Made by a program: the position numbers and the translations under genes
Source: Pelomonas sp963992225
Lineage (GTDB): Bacteria > Pseudomonadota > Gammaproteobacteria > Burkholderiales > Burkholderiaceae_C
Direction: 5' to 3'
DNA length: 10,734 nt
NCBI GenBank assembly: GCA_963992225.1
Contig: CAXDTK010000187.1
Span: 1-10,734 of the forward strand
The notes under the pieces: model-generated
Told to the model about the DNA's origin: nothing
What the model saw: only the letters and a program-made list of their open reading frames with translations
Databases searched by the model: none
Shown here: positions 1 to 6,790 of the stretch, in pieces
Layout: every line of letters starts with the position of its first letter
Position numbering within the stretch: position 1 is the first letter of the stretch

Positions 1-46
1 TACACCTAAGCCTTCGTCGGCAGCGTCAGATGTGTATAAGAGACAG
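1..46 (+). other. Illumina Nextera adapter and i5 index (not genomic)
   Basis: Bases 1-5 (TACAC) match the end of the Illumina P5 primer. Bases 6-13 (CTAAGCCT) match the Nextera i5 index known as S508/N508. Bases 14-46 match the read-1 transposase adapter, beginning TCGTCGGCAGCGTC and ending with the 19-base mosaic end AGATGTGTATAAGAGACAG. The whole block is library-construction sequence left at a contig end. It creates an artificial start: translated forward it gives the well-known false N-terminus MCIRDS, and translated in reverse it gives a tail ending YTHLTLPTKA. Nothing biological should be read from it. Confidence 0.97.
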
Positions 47-47
47 C

Positions 48-911
48 CTGGGGGCCGGGCTGGCCGCCTCCAGCCTGCCGCTGCTGTTCATCCTGCTGTG
101 GAGCAGCGGCTACGTGGCCGGCAAGCTGGCGCTGCCACACACCGGGCCGCTGACCCTGCTGACGCTGCGCTTCGGCCTGGCGGCCGTGGTGCTGCTGGCG
201 CTGGCGGCGGCCACCGGCGCGCCCTGGCCGCAACGGCCGCGCGCCTGGGGCCATCTGGCGGTGGTGGGCCTGCTGATGCAGGTGCTGCATTTCTGCTGCG
301 TCTACTTCGCGCTGCGCTGGGGCCTGAGCGCCGGTGTGGCCGGGCTGCTGATCGGGCTGATGCCGCTGGCCACCGCGCTGGGTGCGCACCTCTGGCTGGC
401 CGAGCGCGTCGGCACCCGCCAGCGGCTGGGCCTGCTGGGCGGCCTGGCCGGCGTGGCGCTGGTGATCGCCGACAAGCCGCTGGATGGTGCCTGGCCCGCC
501 TATGCGGCGGCCGCGCTGGGGCTGCTGGGCCTGGTGGCCGGCACGCTGTACCAGAAGCGCTTCTGCGCCGACATGGACCTGCGCAGCGGCGCCGGCATCC
601 AGATGGCCGTGTCGGCCGTCGCGGTGGCCGTGGCGGCCGGGCCGGCCGAGGGCTTCGCGGTCGACTGGCAGCCCGAGCTGCTGGGCGCCTGGCTGTGGCT
701 GGGCCTGGTCAATTCCATCGGCGCGTTCAGCCTGATGTTCCTGATGATCCGCCGCGGCCAGGCGGGGCAGGTGGCGCGGCTGTTCTTCCTGATCCCGGGC
801 GTGTCGGCGCTGATGGGTTTCGTGCTGCTGGGTGAGCGGCTGGCGCCGCTGGCGCTGGCCGGGTTCGCGCTGTCGGCCCTGGCCGTGTGTGCGGCGGCCG
901 CCAAGCGGTGA
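48..911 (+). CDS. DMT-superfamily (EamA) transporter, 5' truncated
   Basis: This is an inner-membrane transporter of the drug/metabolite (EamA) superfamily. The 287 visible residues are almost entirely hydrophobic segments separated by short charged loops, and the length fits the usual ten-helix protein of about 290-300 residues made of two repeated EamA halves. Family-like stretches are FILLWSSGYVAGKLALP in the first helix, a conserved Glu in WLAERVGTRQ at the end of the first half, and its counterpart LLGERLAPLAL near the C-terminus. The gene is cut at its 5' end by adapter sequence, so its true start and first few residues are missing; the ATG at base 30 lies in the adapter and is false. 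It ends 28 nt before the DAHP synthase start, so co-transcription is possible. The substrate cannot be told from sequence; family members export amino acids, metabolites or drugs. Confidence 0.88.
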   Translation: MGAGLAASSLPLLFILLWSSGYVAGKLALPHTGPLTLLTLRFGLAAVVLLALAAATGAPWPQRPRAWGHLAVVGLLMQVLHFCCVYFALRWGLSAGVAGLLIGLMPLATALGAHLWLAERVGTRQRLGLLGGLAGVALVIADKPLDGAWPAYAAAALGLLGLVAGTLYQKRFCADMDLRSGAGIQMAVSAVAVAVAAGPAEGFAVDWQPELLGAWLWLGLVNSIGAFSLMFLMIRRGQAGQVARLFFLIPGVSALMGFVLLGERLAPLALAGFALSALAVCAAAAKR

Positions 912-927
912 AAATGCGGGGCTTGCC

Positions 928-932
928 TGGAG
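928..932 (+). promoter_or_regulatory. Ribosome binding site of the DAHP synthase gene
   Basis: TGGAG lies 7 nt before the ATG at 940 and decides the start. The open frame continues upstream to 832, but that extension reads through the transporter gene and gives an Arg/Trp-rich sequence unlike any DAHP synthase. A GAAAAT hexamer at 910-915 overlaps the transporter stop and could be a -10 element, but no convincing -35 accompanies it. Confidence 0.6.
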
Positions 933-939
933 CCCGCCG

Positions 940-2061
940 ATGAAACCGCTTGATGACCCCCGCCACGACCACGAAGCCGGCTCCCGCGACGAGACGCGCG
1001 ACACCACGCGCACCGACGACACCCGCATCGGCGCCGTGCGCGCGCTGATCAGCCCGGCGCTGCTGCTGGAGGAGCTGCCCATCCCCGACGCGGCGCTGGA
1101 GCTCGTCGAGCAGGCCCGCCAGCAGATCGGCGCCATCCTGCACGGCCGCGACGACCGCCTGCTGGTGGTCGTGGGCCCCTGTTCCATCCACGACCACGAC
1201 CAGGCGATGGACTACGCCCGGCTGCTGAAGGCTGCGCGCGACGAACTCGGCCGCGACCTGCTGATCGTCATGCGCGTGTACTTCGAGAAGCCGCGCACCA
1301 CCGTGGGCTGGAAGGGCTACATCAACGACCCGCGGCTGGACGGCAGCTTCCACATGAACGAGGGCCTGCGCCTGGCCCGCCAGCTGCTGCTGGACGTCAA
1401 CGGCCTGGGGCTGCCGGCCGGCACCGAGTTCCTGGACCTGCTGTCGCCGCAGTACATCTCCGACCTGATCGCCTGGGGCGCCATCGGTGCCCGCACGACC
1501 GAGAGCCAGAGCCACCGCCAGCTGGCCTCGGGCCTGTCCTGCCCGGTCGGCTTCAAGAACGGCACGGACGGCGGCATCAAGGTCGCCAGCGACGCCGTGC
1601 TGGCCGCCAGCAGCCCGCATGCCTTCATGGGCATGACCAAGATGGGCACGGCCGCCATCTTCGAGACCCGCGGCAACGAGGACTGCCACGTCATCCTGCG
1701 CGGCGGCAAGGCGCCCAACTACGACGCGACCTCGGTGGGCGCCGCCTGCGAGGCGCTGAAGGCCTCGGGCCTGCGCGAGCAGGTCATGATCGACTTCTCG
1801 CACGCCAACTCCAGCAAGAAGTACGAGCGCCAGGTGGACGTGGGGCACGACGTCGCGGCCCAGATCGCCGGCGGCGACAAGCGCATCACCGGCGTGATGA
1901 TCGAGAGCCACCTGCAGCCCGGCCGCCAGGACCTGGCCGCGGGCCAGACCAAGGCCGACCTCAAGCCCGGCGTGTCCATCACCGACGCCTGCCTGGGCTG
2001 GGCGCAGACCGAGCCGCTGCTGCGCGAGCTGGCCGCGGCGGTGCAGGCGCGCCGCCGCTGA
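940..2061 (+). CDS. aroG: 3-deoxy-7-phosphoheptulonate (DAHP) synthase, class I AroG/F/H type
   Basis: This cytoplasmic enzyme condenses phosphoenolpyruvate with erythrose-4-phosphate to DAHP, the first and usually feedback-controlled step toward chorismate and the aromatic amino acids. The 373-residue product shows the full class I signature: GPCSIHD (79-85), RVYFEKPRTTVGWKG (112-126), GTEFLDLLSPQYISDLI (161-177), GARTTESQSHRQLASGLS (183-200), GFKNGTDG (204-211), DFSHANSSKK (285-294) and SITDACLGW (346-354). The four expected metal ligands are present as Cys81, His288, Glu322 and Asp349, matching Cys61, His268, Glu302 and Asp326 of E. coli AroG. The N-terminus is about 20 residues longer than E. 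coli AroG and is rich in Asp, Arg and Thr (residues 5-28). That region normally contributes to the feedback-effector site, so which amino acid inhibits this enzyme cannot be assigned, and the aroG symbol stands for the AroG/F/H family. The fold and reaction are secure. Confidence 0.96.
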   Translation: MKPLDDPRHDHEAGSRDETRDTTRTDDTRIGAVRALISPALLLEELPIPDAALELVEQARQQIGAILHGRDDRLLVVVGPCSIHDHDQAMDYARLLKAARDELGRDLLIVMRVYFEKPRTTVGWKGYINDPRLDGSFHMNEGLRLARQLLLDVNGLGLPAGTEFLDLLSPQYISDLIAWGAIGARTTESQSHRQLASGLSCPVGFKNGTDGGIKVASDAVLAASSPHAFMGMTKMGTAAIFETRGNEDCHVILRGGKAPNYDATSVGAACEALKASGLREQVMIDFSHANSSKKYERQVDVGHDVAAQIAGGDKRITGVMIESHLQPGRQDLAAGQTKADLKPGVSITDACLGWAQTEPLLRELAAAVQARRR

Positions 2062-2067
2062 CGCCGC

Positions 2068-2134
2068 GCCGGCGCGCTTCGCGCCGCCGGCCGCCCACCC
2101 GTCGCAGCGCGCTCGCGCCGGGGTGGGGCGGTTT
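2068..2134 (+). terminator. Tandem GC-rich hairpins, probable terminator after the DAHP synthase gene
   Basis: Two inverted repeats follow the stop codon closely. The first is GGCGCG (2071-2076), loop CTT, CGCGCC (2080-2085), with possible outer GCC/GGC pairing. The second is longer: CCGCCCACCC (2091-2100) pairs with GGGTGGGGCGG (2121-2131), leaving one bulged G, around a loop that itself holds CG-rich self-complementary sequence. Three T residues (2132-2134) follow the second stem. The short T tract makes this a weak classical terminator, but the strong stem fits transcriptional separation of the DAHP synthase from the DUF2141 gene. Confidence 0.5.
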
Positions 2135-2135
2135 C

Positions 2136-2141
2136 CAGAAT
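2136..2141 (+). promoter_or_regulatory. Possible -10 element of the DUF2141/carotenoid oxygenase pair
   Basis: CAGAAT lies just after the hairpins and about 35 nt before the DUF2141 start, a sensible place for a -10 box. No clear -35 sequence sits 16-18 nt upstream, where the bases are part of the hairpin loop. The call rests on position and partial match only. Confidence 0.25.
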
Positions 2142-2165
2142 GCAGTCATTCCCACTGCCCATCCT

Positions 2166-2170
2166 GGAGA
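2166..2170 (+). promoter_or_regulatory. Ribosome binding site of the DUF2141 gene
   Basis: GGAGA stands 5 nt before the ATG at 2176. It favours that ATG over the in-frame ATG at 2140, and the chosen start gives a normal signal peptide beginning MKKAL. Confidence 0.7.
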
Positions 2171-2175
2171 CCGCG

Positions 2176-2616
2176 ATGAAGAAAGCCCTCACGACCACCG
2201 CACTGGCCGCGCTGACCACGCTGATGCCGCTGGCCAGCCTGGCGGCCGACGTCACGCTGGACGTCGACGGCCTGGACACCGCCCGCATGCAGGGCGCCAC
2301 GCTGATGGTCGCGGTGTTCACCGAGGCCGGCCAATGGCTGCGCCAGCCGCAGGCGGCGCAGCGCATCGTGCTGGGCCCCGAGGCGGCCGGCGGCAAGGTG
2401 AGCGTGGTGCTCAAGGGCCTGCCCGACGGCCCGCTGGCGTTCAGCCTGTTCCAGGACGCCAATGCCAACGGCCGGCTGGACATGAACGCGATGGGCATCC
2501 CTGTCGAGCCCTACGGCTTCTCGAACAACGCCGCCGGCCAGTTCGGCCCGCCGCGCTTCGAGCAGGCCGTGCTGACGCCGGTGGCCGGCACGGCGCTGCA
2601 GGTGCGCCTGAACTGA
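2176..2616 (+). CDS. DUF2141 family secreted protein
   Basis: This is a small exported protein of unknown function, 146 residues. Residues 1-24 form a Sec signal peptide: a lysine-bearing start (MKKAL), a hydrophobic core and an Ala-rich cleavage region around SLAAD. The mature part shows the DUF2141 pattern: beta-strand-like repeats, then the conserved C-terminal block FQDANANGRLDMNAMGIP (92-109) followed by EPYGFSNNAAGQFGPPRFEQA (111-131). DANANGRLD resembles a calcium-binding loop, but metal binding has not been shown here. The protein should be periplasmic or outer-surface. It ends 13 nt before the carotenoid-oxygenase-family gene, so the two are probably co-transcribed. The family assignment is strong; the role is unknown. 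Confidence 0.87.
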   Translation: MKKALTTTALAALTTLMPLASLAADVTLDVDGLDTARMQGATLMVAVFTEAGQWLRQPQAAQRIVLGPEAAGGKVSVVLKGLPDGPLAFSLFQDANANGRLDMNAMGIPVEPYGFSNNAAGQFGPPRFEQAVLTPVAGTALQVRLN

Positions 2617-2629
2617 CCGGCAGGCCGCC

Positions 2630-4111
2630 ATGAGCACCACCCGCCGCACGCTGTTGACCGCGCTGCTGGCCAGCGGCTTCAGCCCCGAACTGCTCGCGCT
2701 CGGCCTGCCCGCCGACGGCTTTGCCGCCGAGGCGCCGGAGCTGGCGCCGCTGCGCGGCCTGGCGGGCGAAGGCCTGGACGCCGCCGGCCTGGCCTTCGAG
2801 GGGAGGCTGCCCGCCGGCCTGCGGGGCCGCTACTTCCGCAACGGCCCGGGGCTGATGCAGCGCGCCGGCCAGCGCTACCGCCACTGGTTCGACGGCGACG
2901 GGCTGGTGCAGGCCTGGACGCTGGCGGACGGCGGCGTCAGCCACCGCGCCCGCTTCGTGCAGACCGAGAAGTTCCGCGCCGAGCAGGCCGCCGGCCGCTT
3001 CCTGCTGCCGGCCTTCGGCACGGCGATCCGGGCCGAACGGCCGGTGCGCGGGCCCGACAGCGTCAACACCGCCAACACCAGCGTGCTGTGCCAGGGCGAC
3101 AGCCTCTACGCGCTGTGGGAGGGCGGCAGCGCCTACGAGCTGGACCCCGCCACGCTGGCCACGCGCGGCGTCAAGACCTGGGCGCCGGAACTGCAGGCCA
3201 TGCCGTTCTCGGCCCATCCCAAGGTCGAGCCGGACGGCACGGTGTGGAACTTCGGCACCGCCAACGGCCGGCTGGCGGTCTACCAGCTCGACGCCGGCGG
3301 CCACGTGCGGCGCCATGCGGTGCTGGCGGTCGACGCGCCCGCGATGCTGCATGACTTTGCGGTGTCGCAGCGGCACCTGGTGTTCCTGCTGGCGCCGCTG
3401 ACGCTGGACATGGCGGCGGTGCGGGCCGGCGCAGCCATGCTCGACGCCATGCAATGGGCCGGCGAGCGACCCACCCGCGTGCTGGTCATCGACAAGGCCG
3501 ACTTTTCGCGGCGGCGGGTGTTCGAGATGCCGGCCGCGCATGTCTTCCACTTCGGCAATGCCTGGGACGACGGCCGCCTGCTGCGCGTGGACTATGTGCA
3601 GGGCGTGCCGCTGCCGGCGTTCAACGCGGCCGCCGGGCAGATGATGCGCGGCCAGCGGCCGGTGCGCGAGGTGTCCACGCCGCGCGTGCTGGAGATCGAC
3701 CTGCAGACCGGCGCGCTGCATGTCGCGTCGCGCGACGAGGCGGTCGAGTTCCCGGTGGTCGACCCGCGCGTGGTGGCGCGGCGGCACCGCCTGGTCTGGT
3801 ATCCCACCGCCATCGACACCGGCCCGCGCTGGGGCTTCAACGGCCTGATGCGGCTGGACATCGAGAGCGGTGCGCGCGAGCGCTTCAGTTTCGGCGCGGA
3901 CGTGGTGGTCGAGGAGCATGTGCTGGTGCCGCGGCCCGGCAGCACGCGGGAGGGCGAGGGCTGGCTGGTCGGCATGGGCTATGACCTGCAGCGGCGGCGC
4001 AGCTTCCTCAGCGTGTTCGACGCCCTGCGCCTGGCCGCCGGCCCGCGGGCGCGCGTCTGGCTGCCCTACGCGGTGCCCTACGGTTTCCACGGCCGCTTCC
4101 ACGCGGCCTGA
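2630..4111 (+). CDS. Carotenoid oxygenase family protein with Tat-like signal
   Basis: This is a non-haem-iron dioxygenase of the carotenoid cleavage/RPE65 family, 493 residues, expected to form a seven-bladed beta-propeller. Four iron-ligand histidines can be placed: His196 (FSAHPK), His241 (MLHDFAV), His307 (VFHFGNAW) and His487 (YGFHGRF). Likely second-shell glutamates are Glu164 (LWEGG), Glu373 (VEFPVVD) and Glu429 (EEHVLVPRPG). GRYFRNGPG (66-74) and HWFDGDGLV (85-93) are typical N-terminal family motifs. The start has a GGCAGG ribosome binding site 5 nt upstream. Residues 4-10 (TRRTLLT) resemble a twin-arginine export motif, followed by a modest hydrophobic stretch and Ala-rich cleavage region near 31-35, so export as a folded protein is likely. 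Family members cleave carotenoids, stilbenes or lignin-derived compounds; this substrate is unknown. It is the second gene of a pair with DUF2141, and no carotenoid synthesis gene is in view. Confidence 0.9.
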   Translation: MSTTRRTLLTALLASGFSPELLALGLPADGFAAEAPELAPLRGLAGEGLDAAGLAFEGRLPAGLRGRYFRNGPGLMQRAGQRYRHWFDGDGLVQAWTLADGGVSHRARFVQTEKFRAEQAAGRFLLPAFGTAIRAERPVRGPDSVNTANTSVLCQGDSLYALWEGGSAYELDPATLATRGVKTWAPELQAMPFSAHPKVEPDGTVWNFGTANGRLAVYQLDAGGHVRRHAVLAVDAPAMLHDFAVSQRHLVFLLAPLTLDMAAVRAGAAMLDAMQWAGERPTRVLVIDKADFSRRRVFEMPAAHVFHFGNAWDDGRLLRVDYVQGVPLPAFNAAAGQMMRGQRPVREVSTPRVLEIDLQTGALHVASRDEAVEFPVVDPRVVARRHRLVWYPTAIDTGPRWGFNGLMRLDIESGARERFSFGADVVVEEHVLVPRPGSTREGEGWLVGMGYDLQRRRSFLSVFDALRLAAGPRARVWLPYAVPYGFHGRFHAA

Positions 4112-4223
4112 GCCCGCGCAGCCGCTACACGGCCGGCGGCCTGAAGCCGGGCGACGTGGTCGAGTAACGCTTCACCGGCCGGGACGGTGGTGCTGACGTA
4201 GTGCGCAGGCCCGCCCCGCGCAT

Positions 4224-4240
4224 CCGCGAAAATCGCGGCC
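4224..4240 (+). promoter_or_regulatory. Possible -10 box and small inverted repeat just before rpiA
   Basis: CCGCG (4224-4228), AAAAT, CGCGG (4234-4238) form a 5-bp inverted repeat ending 2 nt before the rpiA ATG. GAAAAT (4228-4233) is a fair -10 match and would place the transcription start at or next to the ATG. There is no Shine-Dalgarno sequence in the 20 bases before the ATG. Together these suggest a leaderless or nearly leaderless mRNA, but no good -35 is visible. The rest of the 129-nt gap (4112-4223) holds no gene I can support. Confidence 0.3.
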
Positions 4241-4900
4241 ATGAACCAAGACCAGCTCAAACAACTCGTCGGCCGCGCGGCCCTGGACTACGTCCCCGCC
4301 GGCCAGATCCTCGGCATCGGCACCGGCTCCACGGTGGACTGCTTCATCGACGCGCTCGCCGCCAGCGGCATCACCGTCACCGGCGCCGTGTCCAGCTCCG
4401 AGCGCTCGACGCGGCGGCTGCTCCAGCACGGCATCCGCGTGCTGGAGGCGGCGGAGGTGACCGGCCTGGCCGTCTACATCGACGGCGCCGACGAGATCGA
4501 CCCCCACGGCTTCATGATCAAGGGCGGCGGCGCCGCGCTGACGCGCGAGAAGATCGTGGCCGACCTGGCCCGGACCTTCGTCTGCATCGCCGACGCCTCC
4601 AAGCTGGTGCAGACGCTGGGCGCCTTCCCGCTGCCGGTCGAGATCATCCCGATGGCCGCGGCGCAGCTGACGCGCCGCTTCGCCCAGCTCGGCGGCAGCG
4701 CCCGGCTGCGCGCCGGTGTCGTCACCGACAACGGCGGCCACATCCTGGACGTGACCGGCCTGGCCATCACCGACCCGCTGGCCTTCGAGACCGAGGTCAA
4801 CCAGTGGCCCGGCGTCGTCACGGTCGGCGTGTTCGCGCGCCACAAGGCCCAGGTCTGCCTGCTGGGCGGCGCCGACGGGGTGCAGACGCTGCGCTTCTGA
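4241..4900 (+). CDS. rpiA: Ribose-5-phosphate isomerase A
   Basis: This cytoplasmic enzyme interconverts ribose-5-phosphate and ribulose-5-phosphate in the non-oxidative pentose phosphate pathway, feeding nucleotide synthesis. At 219 residues it has exactly the length of E. coli RpiA, and the key residues fall at the same numbers: Lys7, Thr31 in the phosphate loop GIGTGST (25-31), Asp81 and Asp84 in DGADEID (81-87), Lys94 in KGGGAAL (94-100) and the catalytic base Glu103 in REKIVA. The C-terminal motifs TDNGGHILDV (162-171) and LLGGADGVQTL (207-217) are also typical. It starts without a visible ribosome binding site. It is convergent with mnmC, with 6 nt between the two stop codons. By linking pentose and erythrose phosphate pools it is metabolically related to the DAHP synthase upstream, but the two genes are not in one operon. 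Confidence 0.97.
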   Translation: MNQDQLKQLVGRAALDYVPAGQILGIGTGSTVDCFIDALAASGITVTGAVSSSERSTRRLLQHGIRVLEAAEVTGLAVYIDGADEIDPHGFMIKGGGAALTREKIVADLARTFVCIADASKLVQTLGAFPLPVEIIPMAAAQLTRRFAQLGGSARLRAGVVTDNGGHILDVTGLAITDPLAFETEVNQWPGVVTVGVFARHKAQVCLLGGADGVQTLRF

Positions 4901-4906
4901 ACGAGT

Positions 4907-6790
4907 TCAGGCCGGCGCTTCGCTGCGGCGGGCGCGCCGCAACGCAAAGCGCAGCGGGTCCACCGCGTCCAGCAGTTCCGCCTCCAGCGGGCGCGGCGTG
5001 CCCAGCGCCAGCGCGGCCACCAGCCGCCCGGCCAGCGCCGCCCAGCTGATGCCGCGCGACGCGAACGCGGTGCACAGCACCAGCCCCGGCTGGCGCGGCC
5101 ACAGGCGCAGCTGCCCGGCCTGCTCGCCCACCAGGCCCACGCCGCCGATCAGCGGCAGGCGGTCGGGCGCGATGAGGCGCCAGCCCACGCGGCCGGCCAG
5201 CGGCGCCTGCGGCACGGCGCCCAGGCCGGCCAGGCGGGCATAGCGGGCCAGGTTGAGCTCTTGGTCCGCCAGGCGGAGCAGGGGCTCCGGGTCACCGTCC
5301 TGCGTGGTGGCGCCGCACCAGGCGCCGCCCTGGCCGTCGGCGATCGCATAGCCCTCGCCGGCCATGGGCACGGCCGGGCACCAGGGCGCGTCGGGCAGGT
5401 GGCTGAGCTGGCCCCGCTGCACCACCAGGCCGTCCGCCAGGCCACCGGGCAGGCTCGCCAGCAGCGGCCGCTGCCCATGGCCGCCGGCCAGCACCACCAG
5501 CGGCGCTTCGTCGATGACGCGGCCGTCGGCGTCGCACAGCTGCCAGCCCTCGCCGGCCCGGCGCAACGCCGCCACCGGGCAGTCCAGCCGCAGCGCGGCG
5601 CCGCTGGCGGCCAGCAGCGCGCGCGTGTAGGCACCGGGGTCGACCGCTCCGCCGCCGGGATAGAACCAGGCCGGGTGGGCCAGCGCGGTGCCCGCCAGCG
5701 CCGAGGCGGCCGCGGCGGACAGGGCCTGCACATAGCCCGGCACGCTGTCCATGGCCGCCAGCGGCAGCCGCGTCTCCAGCCGCAGCAGCCCGGGCTGCAC
5801 CGGCAGGCCCAGCTCGGCCAGCTGGGCCTGCGTGGCCAGCGCGGCGGCGCGGTTGAAGCGCGCGTGCGGGCCGTCGTCGGGGTTGACGGTGCCGTGGAAC
5901 AGGCCCGCCGGGTTGCCCGAGCTGGCCTGGGCCGGGCCGCCCAGCGCGTCGATGACGGTGCAGGCCAGGCCCTGGCGCGACAACGCCAGCGCGCAGGCCG
6001 CGCCCGCCAGGCCGGCGCCCAGGATGACAGCGCGGCGCGCGCCGGGCGCCAGTGGCGCGCGGCCGGCGGGGCGCTGCGGCGGGTGGCGTGGCGCGAAGCG
6101 GGCGGTGGTCATCTCCGGCTTGTCGGCAAAGCCCGCGGCCAGCGCCACCTCGAAGCCGTGGGCCGCCAGCGCCTTGTGCATGGGGCGCGAGATGCTCCAG
6201 GTCGCGGCGGTCGCGCCGGGCGCGGCCAGGCGGGCCAGGCTCTTGAGCAGCCATTCGTCCCACAGCGCGGGGTTGCGCGACGGCGCGAAGCCGTCGAGGT
6301 AGAACGCGTCGGCCTCCAGCACCAGCTCGCGCGACAGCTCGCGCGCATCGCCCAGCCCCAGCAGCAGGTCCACGCGGCCGCCCTCGAAGCCCAGCCCATG
6401 CAGGCCCGGCGTCAGCGGCGGCCAGCGTGCGATGAGCTGGCCGGCCAGTTCGGGCAGCGGGCTGGCGGCATGGGCACGGGCCAGGTCGTCCGGGCGCAGC
6501 GGGTGCAGCTCGAGGCTGACGAACACCAGCCGCCCGCAGCGCGCCGGGTCCCGCCGCCAGGCGTCCCAGGTGGCCAGGAAGTTGTGGCCCAGGCCGAAGC
6601 CCGTCTCCAGCACGACGAAGCGCTCGCGGCCCTGCCAGCGGCCGGGCAGGCCGTTGCCGCCGAGGAAGACATGCCGGGCCTGCGCCAGCGCGCCGGCGCG
6701 CGCGTGGTAGACGTCGCCGAAGGCCGGCGCGGCCGGTGCCGCGGGGTCGGAGAAGTCGACCTCGGCGGGGACGATGGGCCGGGTCTTCAA
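4907..6790 (-). CDS. mnmC: Bifunctional tRNA 5-methylaminomethyl-2-thiouridine biosynthesis protein MnmC
   Basis: MnmC completes the wobble modification mnm5(s2)U34: its C-terminal FAD domain removes the carboxymethyl group of cmnm5U, and its N-terminal domain methylates the product with S-adenosylmethionine. The 627-residue protein has both parts. The methyltransferase domain carries PAEVDF (8-13), the SAM loop LETGFGLGHNF (61-71) and YLDGFAPSRNPALW (164-177). The oxidase domain opens with the FAD-binding loop VILGAGLAGAACALAL (255-270) and continues with ASSGNPAGLFHG (289-300), DRLPLIGG (543-550) and FASRGIS (576-582). The length fits the family (E. coli about 668). The start is read as TTG at 6790, overlapping the stop of the upstream nuclease as TTGA. 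No ATG or GTG lies in frame near the expected N-terminus, and longer readings give Arg/Ala-rich nonsense. A GGAG sits only 2 nt upstream, too near to be ideal, so coupling to upstream translation probably helps. Confidence 0.95.
   Translation of the reverse strand: MKTRPIVPAEVDFSDPAAPAAPAFGDVYHARAGALAQARHVFLGGNGLPGRWQGRERFVVLETGFGLGHNFLATWDAWRRDPARCGRLVFVSLELHPLRPDDLARAHAASPLPELAGQLIARWPPLTPGLHGLGFEGGRVDLLLGLGDARELSRELVLEADAFYLDGFAPSRNPALWDEWLLKSLARLAAPGATAATWSISRPMHKALAAHGFEVALAAGFADKPEMTTARFAPRHPPQRPAGRAPLAPGARRAVILGAGLAGAACALALSRQGLACTVIDALGGPAQASSGNPAGLFHGTVNPDDGPHARFNRAAALATQAQLAELGLPVQPGLLRLETRLPLAAMDSVPGYVQALSAAAASALAGTALAHPAWFYPGGGAVDPGAYTRALLAASGAALRLDCPVAALRRAGEGWQLCDADGRVIDEAPLVVLAGGHGQRPLLASLPGGLADGLVVQRGQLSHLPDAPWCPAVPMAGEGYAIADGQGGAWCGATTQDGDPEPLLRLADQELNLARYARLAGLGAVPQAPLAGRVGWRLIAPDRLPLIGGVGLVGEQAGQLRLWPRQPGLVLCTAFASRGISWAALAGRLVAALALGTPRPLEAELLDAVDPLRFALRRARRSEAPA

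Noticed and set aside
30..47. ATG at base 30 as the start of the transporter (MCIRDS N-terminus)
   Set aside because: The ATG lies inside the Nextera mosaic end, so it is an adapter artefact.
6..1187. Long minus-strand open frame of 393 codons
   Set aside because: It is antisense to the transporter and DAHP synthase, Gln/Arg/Ala-rich without family motifs, and runs into adapter sequence at its end.
48..2061. Transporter plus DAHP synthase as an aromatic amino acid export operon
   Set aside because: The only support is a 28-nt gap. EamA substrate cannot be read from sequence, and the DAHP synthase may have its own promoter.
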